Origin: Parabacteroides sp. Marseille-P3160
Lineage (GTDB): Bacteria; Bacteroidota; Bacteroidia; Bacteroidales; Tannerellaceae
DNA: 64,000 bases
Assembly (NCBI RefSeq): GCF_900162725.1
Contig: NZ_LT799418.1
Span: forward strand, 3,938,378 to 4,002,377
Direction of reading: 5' to 3'
The notes beneath the pieces are model-generated. The model was not told the DNA's origin, did no database searches, and worked only from the letters and a program-made list of their open reading frames with translations. Shown here in pieces: positions 28,461 through 37,140 of this stretch; position 1 is the first letter of the stretch, and each line of letters starts with the position of its first letter. The position numbers were made by a program, and so were the translations under genes.

Positions 28461-31400
28461 ATGAGAAAAGTGTTTATTCTATTATTAATATTTCCGGTTT
28501 GTGTATCAGCTCAAAAGAAAACAAAAATAGCCTGTCTCGGGAATAGCGTGACCTTCGGTTATTTACTTCCCGATAGAGAGAAAGCCTGCTATCCTTCACA
28601 ACTGCAAAAGCTATTAGGAAATGATTATGACGTTAAAAACTTCGGCAAAAGCGGAGCTACTCTTTTGTCAAAAGGACATAGGCCATATATAGAACAAGAA
28701 GAATATATAGCAGCTCTGAATTATGCTGCTGACATTGTTATTATTCATTTAGGATTAAACGATACCGATCCCCGAAATTGGCCAAATTACAAGGATGACT
28801 TTTTTATAGATTATCTAAACCTGATAGACTCTTTTCGAAAAGTAAATCCGAAATGTGAAATATGGATTTGCCGAATGAGCCCGATTACATATAAGCATAC
28901 TCGGTTTATATCCGGCACACGTGACTGGTATGCCGAGATTCAAAAGAAGATAGAACTGGTTGCAGACTATGCTCATGTAGGACTGATAGATTTTGAGGAA
29001 AAGCTCTTCCATCGCCCCGATCTTTTGCCTGATGCCTTACATCCTAATGCAGAAGGCGCTAAAGCATTGGCCGAGACGGTATATAGTACCTTAACAGGTA
29101 ATTACGGAGGATTGCGAATGTCTGTTCTTTATACAGACAATATGGTACTGCAAAGAAATCGGTATTTAAAGGTACAAGGAATTGCAAATAGTAAAGAAGA
29201 AGTAACGGTAGAAATAGGAGTACAGAAACATGCAACTGTTGCTAAAATTAATGGCAAATGGGAAGTGACGTTAGACCCTTTGTCAACAGGCGAAACTTAT
29301 ACTTTAAAAATTTCGACAAAGAATAAAACTTTAAAATACAATAATGTAGTTGTCGGGGAGGTTTGGTTATGTTCCGGACAATCTAACATGGCATTCTACC
29401 TTAATAATGATGCTGATTTTAAGAAAAACGACCGTAAATTGAACAATAAAAACATCCGTTTCTTCGATATGAAACCCAAATGGGAAACAAATGCTGTGGA
29501 ATGGGATAGTATAGCCCTTAAGTCTTTAAACCGGTTACAATATTTTGAAGATGCATCATGGACTGAATGTACACCTGGCTCTGCCGCACAATTCTCCGCC
29601 GTTGGCTATTACTTTGGACGCATGCTGGCCGACAGCCTTGATGTACCAATCGGATTGATTCATAACGCTGTCGGAGGCGCACCGATAGAATCCTGGATAG
29701 ATAGAAAAACTTTGGAATTCAATTTCCCGGAAATACTGAAAGATTGGATGAAAAATGATTTCATACAGGATTGGGTAAGGGGCAGGGCCATCTTAAATAT
29801 AAGAAAGTCGGCCGACCCCGATCAACGCCATCCGTACGAACCTGCCTATTTATTTGAGTCCGGTATATTGTCGCTAAAAGAATATCCAATCAATGGTGTT
29901 ATCTGGTATCAAGGAGAATCGAATGCTCATAATATTGAAGCCTTCGAACGGCTGTTCCCTTTATTTGTTTCCAGTTGGAGAAGTTACTGGAATATGCCGA
30001 GATTGCCTTTTCTTTATGTTCAGCTTTCCAGCCTGAACCGCCCGTCATGGACATGGTTTAGAGATTCACAACGAAAATTGATGGATAAGATCCCCGATAT
30101 CTATATGACTGTTTCAAGCGATAAGGGAGACTCATTGGATGTTCATCCATATTATAAGAAAGATATCGGAGAACGTTTAGCTTTCTGGGCTTTGAATAAA
30201 GAATACGACAAAAATCATATTATTCCCTCTGGACCTTTGTATCGTTCGGCAGAATATAGAAGAAACAATGTTCTGATTTCATTCGATTATTCGCAAGGCA
30301 TGCATGCATCCATAAGAGAAGATATAATCGGGTTTGAATTGGCCGAAATCGATGGACTATATCACCCGGCAAAAGCAGAAGTGGTAAATGATAAAGTAAA
30401 AGTATCCTCTGAAAAAGTGAAAAATCCAAGGTACGTGAGGTATGGCTGGCAGCCTTTTACACGAGCTAATCTGGTAAATAGAGCTAATCTGCCGGCCTCA
30501 ACATTTAAAACAGAAGAAAAGACAATGAAAGATATTAAAGAAAAAGTGCGTTGCGAATCTTTGCCCGATTATCCTGTCGAAGGAGGGGTATCCGGGGTTT
30601 TTATAGGTGTGCATCACGATAAACTGATTATTGTAGGAGGATGTAATTTCTCCGATAAACCGGCAAAGGCAGGAGGAGAAAAGATGTTCTATGATGATGT
30701 CTATTTACTTGATATTTCTGAAGCTTCAGATAATAAAAAGTGGGTAAAGTGCTTGCCGTTCCCTCATAAAGTGGCTTATGGCACAGCCGTAAGTACAGAT
30801 GAAGGAATAATCTGCATTGGCGGTCAGAACAAAACATCAGCATTGTCCGATGTTATATTAATACAATATGACAATAATGCTAAAAACCTTCAATATAAAC
30901 GCTTGCCATCGCTTCCTGTAAATCATTTCAACGGAAGTGCTACCATACTAGACAATATCATATACGTTGCAGGAGGCATATCTTCAGACAAAAATAAAGG
31001 GGTGATTTATTACCTTGATTTGAAAAACAAAATATCCGGTTGGAGAAGAATTGATTCTCCTTATAAATATGAAAGACAACAGCCTGTATTAGTGGCCCAG
31101 GAAGGATGTTTATTTCTTGCCGGAGGATATGACGAACAAACTCCTAAAGTTTTTACAGATGTTATGAAGTTTGATTTCAAATCGAATCAATGGATAAAAT
31201 TTTCAAACATAGAGCCTGATGGCGGAGACTTAAAAACTTTTGTCGGTGCATACGGAGTCCCTTTTGGAACAGATAAAATATTATTTACAGGAGGAGTTGA
31301 TTACGAACGTTTCGACTCTGCCCTTAAAAGAATAAAAAAGATGCAAGAAGCCATCAAGTCGGAAGAGAATCAACTCGCCTCTACACTAAAGGAAGTAGGA

Positions 31401-31619
31401 AAAGAATACATGAGTCAAAATCCGGAATGGTATAAGTTCAAAAAGGATTTGACGTTTTTCGACGTACGGACTGGCTGCTGGCATTCATTTGGCGATTACC
31501 CTGAGTTAGCTAGGGCAGGCGCTGGAGTAATCCTATGGAATGATAAACTATATATCGTTTGTGGCGAATTGAAGCCCGGAGTTAGATCGGCAAAAGTCAA
31601 CAGCCTGATTGTACAATAA
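28461..31619 (+). CDS. nanS: sialate O-acetylesterase (SGNH + SASA) fused to NanM-type sialic acid mutarotase
   Basis: Protein of 1052 residues with three parts. Residues about 20-215 are an SGNH hydrolase (CLGNSVTFGY; closing DALHPNAEG). Residues about 215-660 are a SASA-type sialate O-acetylesterase (GEVWLCSGQSNM with S308; GVIWYQGESN). Residues about 700-1052 are a Kelch-like propeller of the cyclically permuted NanM/YjhT mutarotase type (LIIVGGCNF; GTAVSTDEGIICIGG; IYVAGGI; the ending CGELKPGVRS). The enzyme would deacetylate O-acetylated sialic acid and speed alpha/beta anomer interchange in the same polypeptide. The two activities are normally separate genes. An in-frame ATG at 30525 (Met689), preceded by the purine-rich gaagaaaag, sits exactly at the join and could allow separate translation of the mutarotase. 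Confidence 0.9.
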   Translation: MRKVFILLLIFPVCVSAQKKTKIACLGNSVTFGYLLPDREKACYPSQLQKLLGNDYDVKNFGKSGATLLSKGHRPYIEQEEYIAALNYAADIVIIHLGLNDTDPRNWPNYKDDFFIDYLNLIDSFRKVNPKCEIWICRMSPITYKHTRFISGTRDWYAEIQKKIELVADYAHVGLIDFEEKLFHRPDLLPDALHPNAEGAKALAETVYSTLTGNYGGLRMSVLYTDNMVLQRNRYLKVQGIANSKEEVTVEIGVQKHATVAKINGKWEVTLDPLSTGETYTLKISTKNKTLKYNNVVVGEVWLCSGQSNMAFYLNNDADFKKNDRKLNNKNIRFFDMKPKWETNAVEWDSIALKSLNRLQYFEDASWTECTPGSAAQFSAVGYYFGRMLADSLDVPIGLIHNAVGGAPIESWIDRKTLEFNFPEILKDWMKNDFIQDWVRGRAILNIRKSADPDQRHPYEPAYLFESGILSLKEYPINGVIWYQGESNAHNIEAFERLFPLFVSSWRSYWNMPRLPFLYVQLSSLNRPSWTWFRDSQRKLMDKIPDIYMTVSSDKGDSLDVHPYYKKDIGERLAFWALNKEYDKNHIIPSGPLYRSAEYRRNNVLISFDYSQGMHASIREDIIGFELAEIDGLYHPAKAEVVNDKVKVSSEKVKNPRYVRYGWQPFTRANLVNRANLPASTFKTEEKTMKDIKEKVRCESLPDYPVEGGVSGVFIGVHHDKLIIVGGCNFSDKPAKAGGEKMFYDDVYLLDISEASDNKKWVKCLPFPHKVAYGTAVSTDEGIICIGGQNKTSALSDVILIQYDNNAKNLQYKRLPSLPVNHFNGSATILDNIIYVAGGISSDKNKGVIYYLDLKNKISGWRRIDSPYKYERQQPVLVAQEGCLFLAGGYDEQTPKVFTDVMKFDFKSNQWIKFSNIEPDGGDLKTFVGAYGVPFGTDKILFTGGVDYERFDSALKRIKKMQEAIKSEENQLASTLKEVGKEYMSQNPEWYKFKKDLTFFDVRTGCWHSFGDYPELARAGAGVILWNDKLYIVCGELKPGVRSAKVNSLIVQ

Positions 31620-31667
31620 ACATTTTATTACTTACTGAATACTTTTAGCTTTAATAATATCAAGAAC

Positions 31668-32906
31668 ATGAAATTAGAAGAAAAGAAAATATATCCATGG
31701 GTGGTGGTTGGTTTATTATGGATGGTAGCTTTATTAAACTATATGGATAGGCAAATGTTATCGACAATGCGTGATTCAATGATGATAGACATTGCCGAAT
31801 TGGAATCTGCCGCAAATTTTGGGCACTTAATGGCCATATTCTTATGGATATACGGATTTATGAGCCCCGTTGCAGGGATTATAGCAGACAGATTGAACCG
31901 GAAATGGCTGATTGTAGGTAGTCTTTTTATATGGTCAACAGTTACTTTATTAATGGGATACTCCTCTTCTTTTAGTCAACTGTATGTTCTTCGCGCATTG
32001 ATGGGGATAAGCGAAGCCTTATATATTCCTGCCGGACTATCCTTAATTGCAGATTATCATACCAATAAAACCCGTTCTCTGGCAGTTGGTATCCATATGA
32101 CCGGCTTATATACAGGACAGGCTATCGGCGGTTTTGGAGCAACGGTGGCTGCAGCCTATTCTTGGAAAGCAACTTTCCATTGGTTTGGAATTATCGGAAT
32201 TATATACAGTATTATATTGATTCTCTTTCTGAGAGAAAAAAGAATGCCTGTCATAATTAAGGATTTAAATAAGTCAAAAGAAAAAGGTTCTGTACTCAAG
32301 GGGTTTGTTATGCTTGCTGCCAATATTTGGTTTTGGGTTATCCTATTGTACTTCGCAACGCCAAGTTTACCGGGATGGGCGACCAAAAACTGGCTGCCAA
32401 CTCTATTTTCATCCAATCTTTCGATAGATATGGCACAAGCCGGACCACTCTCTACTATTACTATTGCAGTATCGTCGTTTATCGGGGTTATTATTGGCGG
32501 TATTATTTCAGACAAATGGATTCAGAAAAATCTGAGAGGGCGTATCTATACCGGAGCTATAGGGCTCGGACTGATTATACCGTCCTTATTGCTATTGGGC
32601 TTTGGAAACAGCTTCCCTACGGTAATCGGGGGCGCGCTTTGTTTCGGGTTAGGATATGGTATGTTCGATGCCAATAATATGCCTATCCTGTGTCAGTTCG
32701 TTTCATCTAAATACAGAGCCACTGTCTATGGACTAATGAATATGACAGGTGTTTTTGCCGGAGCATTTATTACCGACCTTTTAGGACGCTCTACGGATTC
32801 CGGAAAACTTGGTAGCGATTTTGCAATGTTAAGTATTTTGGTATTCTTTGTTCTTTGTATTCAACTGCTCTATCTCCGGCCTAAGGTATCCAACATGAAA
32901 GATTAA
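31668..32906 (+). CDS. nanT: MFS sialic-acid transporter
   Basis: Major-facilitator protein of 412 residues with 12 predicted membrane segments and the MFS loop signature in GIIADRLNRKW between segments 2 and 3. It starts with the MDRQ motif (LNYMDRQML) seen in ACS/sialic-acid family members. As the last gene of the cluster it would bring periplasmic N-acetylneuraminate across the inner membrane with cations, completing uptake started by the SusC/SusD pair. Confidence 0.9.
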   Translation: MKLEEKKIYPWVVVGLLWMVALLNYMDRQMLSTMRDSMMIDIAELESAANFGHLMAIFLWIYGFMSPVAGIIADRLNRKWLIVGSLFIWSTVTLLMGYSSSFSQLYVLRALMGISEALYIPAGLSLIADYHTNKTRSLAVGIHMTGLYTGQAIGGFGATVAAAYSWKATFHWFGIIGIIYSIILILFLREKRMPVIIKDLNKSKEKGSVLKGFVMLAANIWFWVILLYFATPSLPGWATKNWLPTLFSSNLSIDMAQAGPLSTITIAVSSFIGVIIGGIISDKWIQKNLRGRIYTGAIGLGLIIPSLLLLGFGNSFPTVIGGALCFGLGYGMFDANNMPILCQFVSSKYRATVYGLMNMTGVFAGAFITDLLGRSTDSGKLGSDFAMLSILVFFVLCIQLLYLRPKVSNMKD

Positions 32907-33050
32907 CTGCAGAAAGTGACGCTATTTTAGCTATAATAGTTTCAATTCGATCAATTTCTTCTCCCGATAAGTTTGAGTCAAATTGGATGGGATTGATGAC
33001 TTTTCCCCTTCCCTTTATACGACAAAAGAGGATGAACTGCACATATATAA
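32907..33050 (-). pseudogene. possible gene remnant right of nan island
   Basis: On the minus strand this gap after nanT has an uninterrupted coding-looking frame (FILFCRIKGRGKVINPIQFD, then SGEEIDRIETIIAKIASL) with no start or stop of its own. I do not recognise the family. Together with the minus-strand tail at 15731-15872 it could be the other half of a gene split by the nan island; this is inference. Confidence 0.3.
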
Positions 33051-33133
33051 TTTTAATAAGATTCTTGTAATTTTTTTACGTAGATTCTTATTTTTAGACT
33101 ATATTAGCACCGATATCAATAGATAAACATTCT

Positions 33134-33658
33134 ATGGAAAATGGCATTTTATTCAGCGAAAGACAGAGCTTCAAGCAATGGTGGATTTGGATTATCCTGC
33201 TCGCTATCGATGGGTTGTTTCTTTATGGCTCATACAAACAACTCTTTCTGGAAGAACCTTTTGGCAACAAACCGATGAACGACACGGGACTTATCCTAAT
33301 GACAAGCTTAGCAATTATACTGACCCTTTTATTCATCTTTTTGCGTCTCGACACAAAAATAAAGAAAGACGGAATTTACGTTCGTTTCTTTCCATTCCAT
33401 CTTTCCTATAAACATTACCCCTGGGATTCTTTGCGGGAATGTTATATAAGAAAATACTCCCCCATAACCGAATATGGAGGCTGGGGAGTAAGACTGGGAT
33501 TATTCGGCAAAGGGAAAGCATTCAATGTTTCGGGCGGCAAAGGTTTGCAGTTGGAATTTACAAACCAAAAGAAGATACTGATCGGAACGGGTAAATCGGA
33601 CGAAATGGCAAAGGTCTTAAAGGAGATCGGGCAACTAAAACGACAACAAAAATCATAA
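33134..33658 (+). CDS. DUF6141-like membrane protein
   Basis: Protein of 174 residues with two membrane segments (about residues 17-35 and 52-70) followed by a PH-like soluble domain (DTKIKKDGIYVRFFPFH, PWDSLRECYIRKYSP, LQLEFTNQKKILIGTG). It resembles the Bacteroidota family DUF6141; its function is unknown. A truncated, stop-containing copy of its first 24 codons lies at the other end of the nan island (15656-15727). Confidence 0.72.
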   Translation: MENGILFSERQSFKQWWIWIILLAIDGLFLYGSYKQLFLEEPFGNKPMNDTGLILMTSLAIILTLLFIFLRLDTKIKKDGIYVRFFPFHLSYKHYPWDSLRECYIRKYSPITEYGGWGVRLGLFGKGKAFNVSGGKGLQLEFTNQKKILIGTGKSDEMAKVLKEIGQLKRQQKS

Positions 33659-33705
33659 ATAGGCCAGGTTTAGCCGCCTATCTTAGAAAAATAAACTGGA
33701 AATAA

Positions 33706-33837
33706 TTAGGAGAACATCTGCTTCTTTATTTTAAATGCTTTTTCTATTTCTCCTGTCGGTGTCTTTTGAGTCTTCTTTTGAAAACCATTGAATGAAACAA
33801 CTGTTTGCCCTTCATCGAAAATAAAAAACACCCAAAA
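33706..33837 (-). pseudogene. C-terminal remnant of a RelE/HigB-type toxin
   Basis: The minus strand encodes FWVFFIFDEGQTVVSFNGFQ followed by KKTQKTPTGEIEKAFKIKKQ and a stop. This is the typical C-terminal half of Gp49/HigB-like toxins of type II toxin-antitoxin systems. An in-frame stop precedes it and no N-terminal half or antitoxin gene is seen, so it is a decayed fragment lying between the DUF6141-like gene and the tmRNA terminator. Confidence 0.72.
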
Positions 33838-33861
33838 TCAAATTAAGGGTGTATAATTGGG

Positions 33862-33895
33862 TACAAAAACAACAAAAGCCTGAAATTCAGGCTTT
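33862..33895 (-). terminator. rho-independent terminator of tmRNA
   Basis: Stem aaagcctg / caggcttt with a 5-base loop (33875-33895), followed on the minus strand by a T-rich tract, just past the tmRNA 3' end. Confidence 0.82.
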
Positions 33896-33899
33896 ATTG

Positions 33900-34297
33900 T
33901 GGAGCTGGAGAGATTCGAACTCTCGTCCAAACGAGGAATTAATCTGCTTTCTACATGCTTATCTTCGCCTTCATTGTCGGGACAGGACAAGACCGAAGCC
34001 ACCCATCCTATCCTTATTCTCTTAATTTCATCCGAAGCCCGAGACCTGCTTCAGACTATCTCCGATATTGCTGTACCACCTATTTCGGATTGCTTCGAAG
34101 CCAGAGCTTCCGGGTGATATCTCGTCCAAGCACCTGGTGCAAGGATTAAGCTATTGATCTACTGTGCTTCGATCAAGCAGCGAGAGCGTAATTATTTTCG
34201 CCAGTTAATGTTTTGTCATCCGAGATTATAGTGCCGGGCAACGACGCACTGCATGCTTACAAACCACTTCTGCCCGCTGTCAAAACCGGTCAGCCCC
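33900..34297 (-). ncRNA. ssrA: transfer-messenger RNA (tmRNA)
   Basis: About 398-nt tmRNA that rescues stalled ribosomes. The 5' end ggggctg (34297-34291) pairs with the 3' cagctcc (about 33907-33901), forming the tRNA-like acceptor stem; the T-loop-like ggttcgaatc analogue lies at 33908-33925 (gagattcgaactctc on the plus strand). The tag frame at 34202-34176 reads GENNYALAA followed by a stop at 34175-34173, the expected Bacteroidales tag. The 3' CCA is not fully encoded. SmpB, its partner, is outside the window. Confidence 0.95.
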
Positions 34298-34669
34298 ATA
34301 CTTATTACCTTCTGATATGCAATCATTTAATATCAGGAAGTGAATACTAAGCAACAAACGAGTAACAACTATTGATAGACATTTGTCCGAATAATATCCG
34401 GACACAAAGGTAATATAAAAAATAGTACGATAATGGTTCTTTTTAAATTAGCCTGTTTAAATTTTGCTCGTTCATTGTTTAGCTCTGTTTTTAGGGCAGT
34501 TGATTGATTTGTGAAGTGAGAATAGCGGGCTATTTAATAACAATACAATGTATTGATTTTTTTAAATCTTCAAAATCGGGTAACAAAAACGAAACCTGTT
34601 TGTAACAAAAATAATAAACATTTGCTTTTCATTAAGAATAAGAGAAGGCAATTCTAAAAGTTTTGTCCT
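34298..34669. promoter_or_regulatory. tmRNA promoter region and upstream gap
   Basis: A minus-strand -7 box TACCTTTG (34412-34405) fits transcription toward ssrA, giving a precursor with about 100 extra 5' bases to be removed by RNase P. Further right is one copy of the dispersed motif agcctgtttaaattttgc (34450-34467). The remaining AT-rich 200 bases before the glycosyltransferase ATG show no gene or clear promoter that I can support. Confidence 0.5.
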
Positions 34670-36001
34670 ATGAATGAAAGTAAAAACGTGGTTATCAAGT
34701 TAAAAAGCATTCCGGGTAAAGTTATTCACTTTAACGGGGAAGGGACCCGGATAAACCCGAAAGTGAAGGTCGCCTTTTTCACCGATATCCTTTTAAGGGA
34801 TTTCGACGGCGCTATAAAAACAATGTACCAGTTGATAGACCGGATCCCGGAGGAGCGCTTCGAATACCTGTTTTTCAGCGGTGTCCTTCCCAAGGAAACG
34901 CTGAAGCAGGAAGTCATACAAGTTCCGGCAGTTTCAACCCCATTCAATATCAACTATAAGGTTGTTCTGCCGGAATACGGAAGACGCCGGCTGACCGAGG
35001 CCCTGGCCCGCTTTCAGCCGGATGTGATCCATATCTCCACCCCTTCCCCCCTGGGCTTTTTCGCCCTGGATTATGCGAAGAAGTATCATATTCCGGTCTT
35101 GTCGATCTACCATACTCATTTCCTCTCCTATATGCAATATTATTTCAGAGGATTGCCGTTCCTTATTCCCTGGACGGAGGCGTTTGTCAAAAAGATGTAC
35201 CGGAAATTTTACAACCAATGTGACTTGGTCTACACGCCGACGGCCTATATCACAGAAGAATTGAAAGAATGCGGCATTTCGGGAAAACTATTGAAATTAT
35301 GGCAACGCGGGCTGAACCTACGCTTATTCAATCCGGGGAAAAGGGATGAGCTCTTCATCAAAAGCCTTACCGGAAATGACAGGCCTTGCCTCCTTTTTGC
35401 TTCGAGGCTCGTCTGGGAAAAGAATGTGGAGACTCTGTTCCGTATCTATGAAGAAGCGGAAGCCTTGCAGTTAGATCTCAATTTCATTATTGCCGGAAGT
35501 GGAGCCGCCGAAGAAGAGGCCCGGAAAAGAATGAAAAAGGCCGTCTTCCTCGGATTTGTCGATCCCGAAACATTAGCCAGGGTATATGCCTCCTGTGACC
35601 TGTTTGTTTTCACCTCCGTTTCGGAAACCTACGGAAATGTCGTGGTGGAAGCCATGGCCAGCGGATGCGTTCCCGTGATCGCCCGCGGGGGCGGTTCCCA
35701 GTCCCTGGTGGAAAACGGAGAAAACGGATTTTTATGTGATGCGGAAGATCCGAAAGATTACCTGACCAAGATCCTCCGGTTATTGAACGATAAAAAACTC
35801 AAGGAAAGAATGCAATCTTCCGGCTATCGGTATACCTCAGGCCTCAGTTGGGAACGACTGGCCGATGCTTACTTCAAGGATATCGAAAATCTGGCCGGAG
35901 AAAACAAAACCGCCAGCCGGGAACGGGGAAAGTCGCTTGTTTTAAGAAATGACCGTCCCCTATCTCCCGCCAAACTCATGAGTTGGATTTCAAATGTCTG
36001 A
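34670..36001 (+). CDS. GT4-family glycosyltransferase
   Basis: Protein of 443 residues with the GT-B fold of family 4. The N-terminal domain has FFTDILLRDFDGAIKTMYQL and the acceptor-side PDVIHISTPSPLG; the C-terminal donor domain has LFASRLVWEKNVETL, an AGSG turn and the E-x7-E signature FTSVSETYGNVVVEAMASGC. The closest general type is the diacylglycerol mannosyl/sulfoquinovosyl transferase group, so a glycolipid product at the cytoplasmic membrane is plausible (inference). Its stop overlaps the next gene, an acyltransferase, by 8 bases, which also points to lipid modification. Confidence 0.87.
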   Translation: MNESKNVVIKLKSIPGKVIHFNGEGTRINPKVKVAFFTDILLRDFDGAIKTMYQLIDRIPEERFEYLFFSGVLPKETLKQEVIQVPAVSTPFNINYKVVLPEYGRRRLTEALARFQPDVIHISTPSPLGFFALDYAKKYHIPVLSIYHTHFLSYMQYYFRGLPFLIPWTEAFVKKMYRKFYNQCDLVYTPTAYITEELKECGISGKLLKLWQRGLNLRLFNPGKRDELFIKSLTGNDRPCLLFASRLVWEKNVETLFRIYEEAEALQLDLNFIIAGSGAAEEEARKRMKKAVFLGFVDPETLARVYASCDLFVFTSVSETYGNVVVEAMASGCVPVIARGGGSQSLVENGENGFLCDAEDPKDYLTKILRLLNDKKLKERMQSSGYRYTSGLSWERLADAYFKDIENLAGENKTASRERGKSLVLRNDRPLSPAKLMSWISNV

Positions 36002-36821
36002 GAACGAAATAGCCAAGTTAGATACAGATAAAATAGCCGCAAGTCTTTTCCCGGGAGTCGAAATACCAAAGTTCATCCTGCGGATTTTGTGTAAAATCGC
36101 ACATGTAGATGACATAAACGAACTCTTTGCCGGAGCCCCCGGAAAAAAGGATATCGACTTCGTGGATGCAAGCATGAAATACTTCAATATTTCATGCCGC
36201 GTCGCCGGTGCGGAACGCCTTCCTGCCGGTGACCGCCCTCTCATCTTCGTCAGCAACCACCCTCTGGGGGCGCTGGAAGCGATATCGATCGCCCACATCC
36301 TGGGGCATCGCTATAACGGGAAGATCAAGTTTTACGCCAACGAGTTTCTCCGCCATATCGAACCGTTAAAAGACCTGTTCCTTCCTATTTACAAACGCCG
36401 CCATCAAAGCAGGGAAAACATCCGGCTGATCCAGGAGTTCTACGAGTCCGCCCAACACCTGATTTCCTTTCCGGCAGGCATCACTTCCCGACTGCATGGA
36501 AAGAAGATAGTCGACGTGGATTGGCACGGTAATTTCATAAAAAAGGCGGTGGAATATAAGCGCGATGTGGTTCCCCTCTATTTCGAAGCGCGTAACTCTT
36601 CCTTCTATTACCGGCTCGAACGGTTCCGGATGCTCATTCGTTCCAGAATCAGCTTCGAGACCCTCTTCCTACCCAACGAAATGTTCAAGCAAAGGGGGAA
36701 AATTTTCACCCTCTATATCGGTGATCCCATCCCTTGGCAAACGTTCAATTCTTCCCGGACTTCCCAGGGATGGGCCGCCTATGTCAAAGAGATAGCCTAC
36801 CGCCTGCCGCCGGATGCATAG
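35994..36821 (+). CDS. lysophospholipid/glycolipid acyltransferase family protein
   Basis: Protein of 275 residues of the PlsC-like acyltransferase superfamily (putative hemolysin/OlsB-like subgroup). The catalytic block is FVSNHPLGALEAISI (about residues 83-97), with the family His followed by Glu where most members of the NHPLGGLDG subgroup have Asp. A second conserved block is SFPAGITSR (about residue 160), binding glycerol-phosphate or the acyl acceptor. It overlaps the GT4 gene by 8 bases, so the two are coupled and may build one membrane lipid. Confidence 0.85.
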   Translation: MSENEIAKLDTDKIAASLFPGVEIPKFILRILCKIAHVDDINELFAGAPGKKDIDFVDASMKYFNISCRVAGAERLPAGDRPLIFVSNHPLGALEAISIAHILGHRYNGKIKFYANEFLRHIEPLKDLFLPIYKRRHQSRENIRLIQEFYESAQHLISFPAGITSRLHGKKIVDVDWHGNFIKKAVEYKRDVVPLYFEARNSSFYYRLERFRMLIRSRISFETLFLPNEMFKQRGKIFTLYIGDPIPWQTFNSSRTSQGWAAYVKEIAYRLPPDA

Positions 36822-36844
36822 ACCGTTTCTACCCATTTGCTGGG

Positions 36845-37121
36845 AGCCTGTTTAAGTTTTGCCTGAATCCTGTGGTTTTTCCCTGCACAATCTCTACCTT
36901 TCGGCTTAGTAACGGTGTAAATTTTGTCCTGGCAGAGGTATTTAAATCCCTGAAAAAAATCAGTGCACTCAATGCATCCATTCAGTATACTGAATTATAA
37001 AATCGAGTATACTCGATTTATTCACTCAGTATACTCGATTTTTCACGTAGGACACGAGGCGGATAATCATCTAACGAAATTGTCTTTCTTATAAATGCTT
37101 TCGGAAAATTTAAACAGTTAC
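36845..37121. repeat. inverted-motif element with 22-bp palindromic repeats
   Basis: Four consecutive 22-base units at 36955, 36977, 36999 and 37021 share the core cagtgcact or agtatact; the second and third are palindromes (attcagtatactgaat; aatcgagtatactcgatt). The block is flanked by agcctgtttaagtttt (36845-36860) and the inverted aaaatttaaacagttac (37105-37121). The unit length and core match the element after cysK. No gene lies in this 319-base gap. Confidence 0.7.
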
Positions 37122-37140
37122 TATATCTATTACCATTAAT

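Noticed and set aside
33899..34149. Short plus-strand proteins over 33899-34149
   Set aside because: This is the antisense of tmRNA; the tag frame, acceptor pairing and terminator settle the identity.
36955..37042. CRISPR array
   Set aside because: Same reasoning: contiguous palindromic units without unique spacers.
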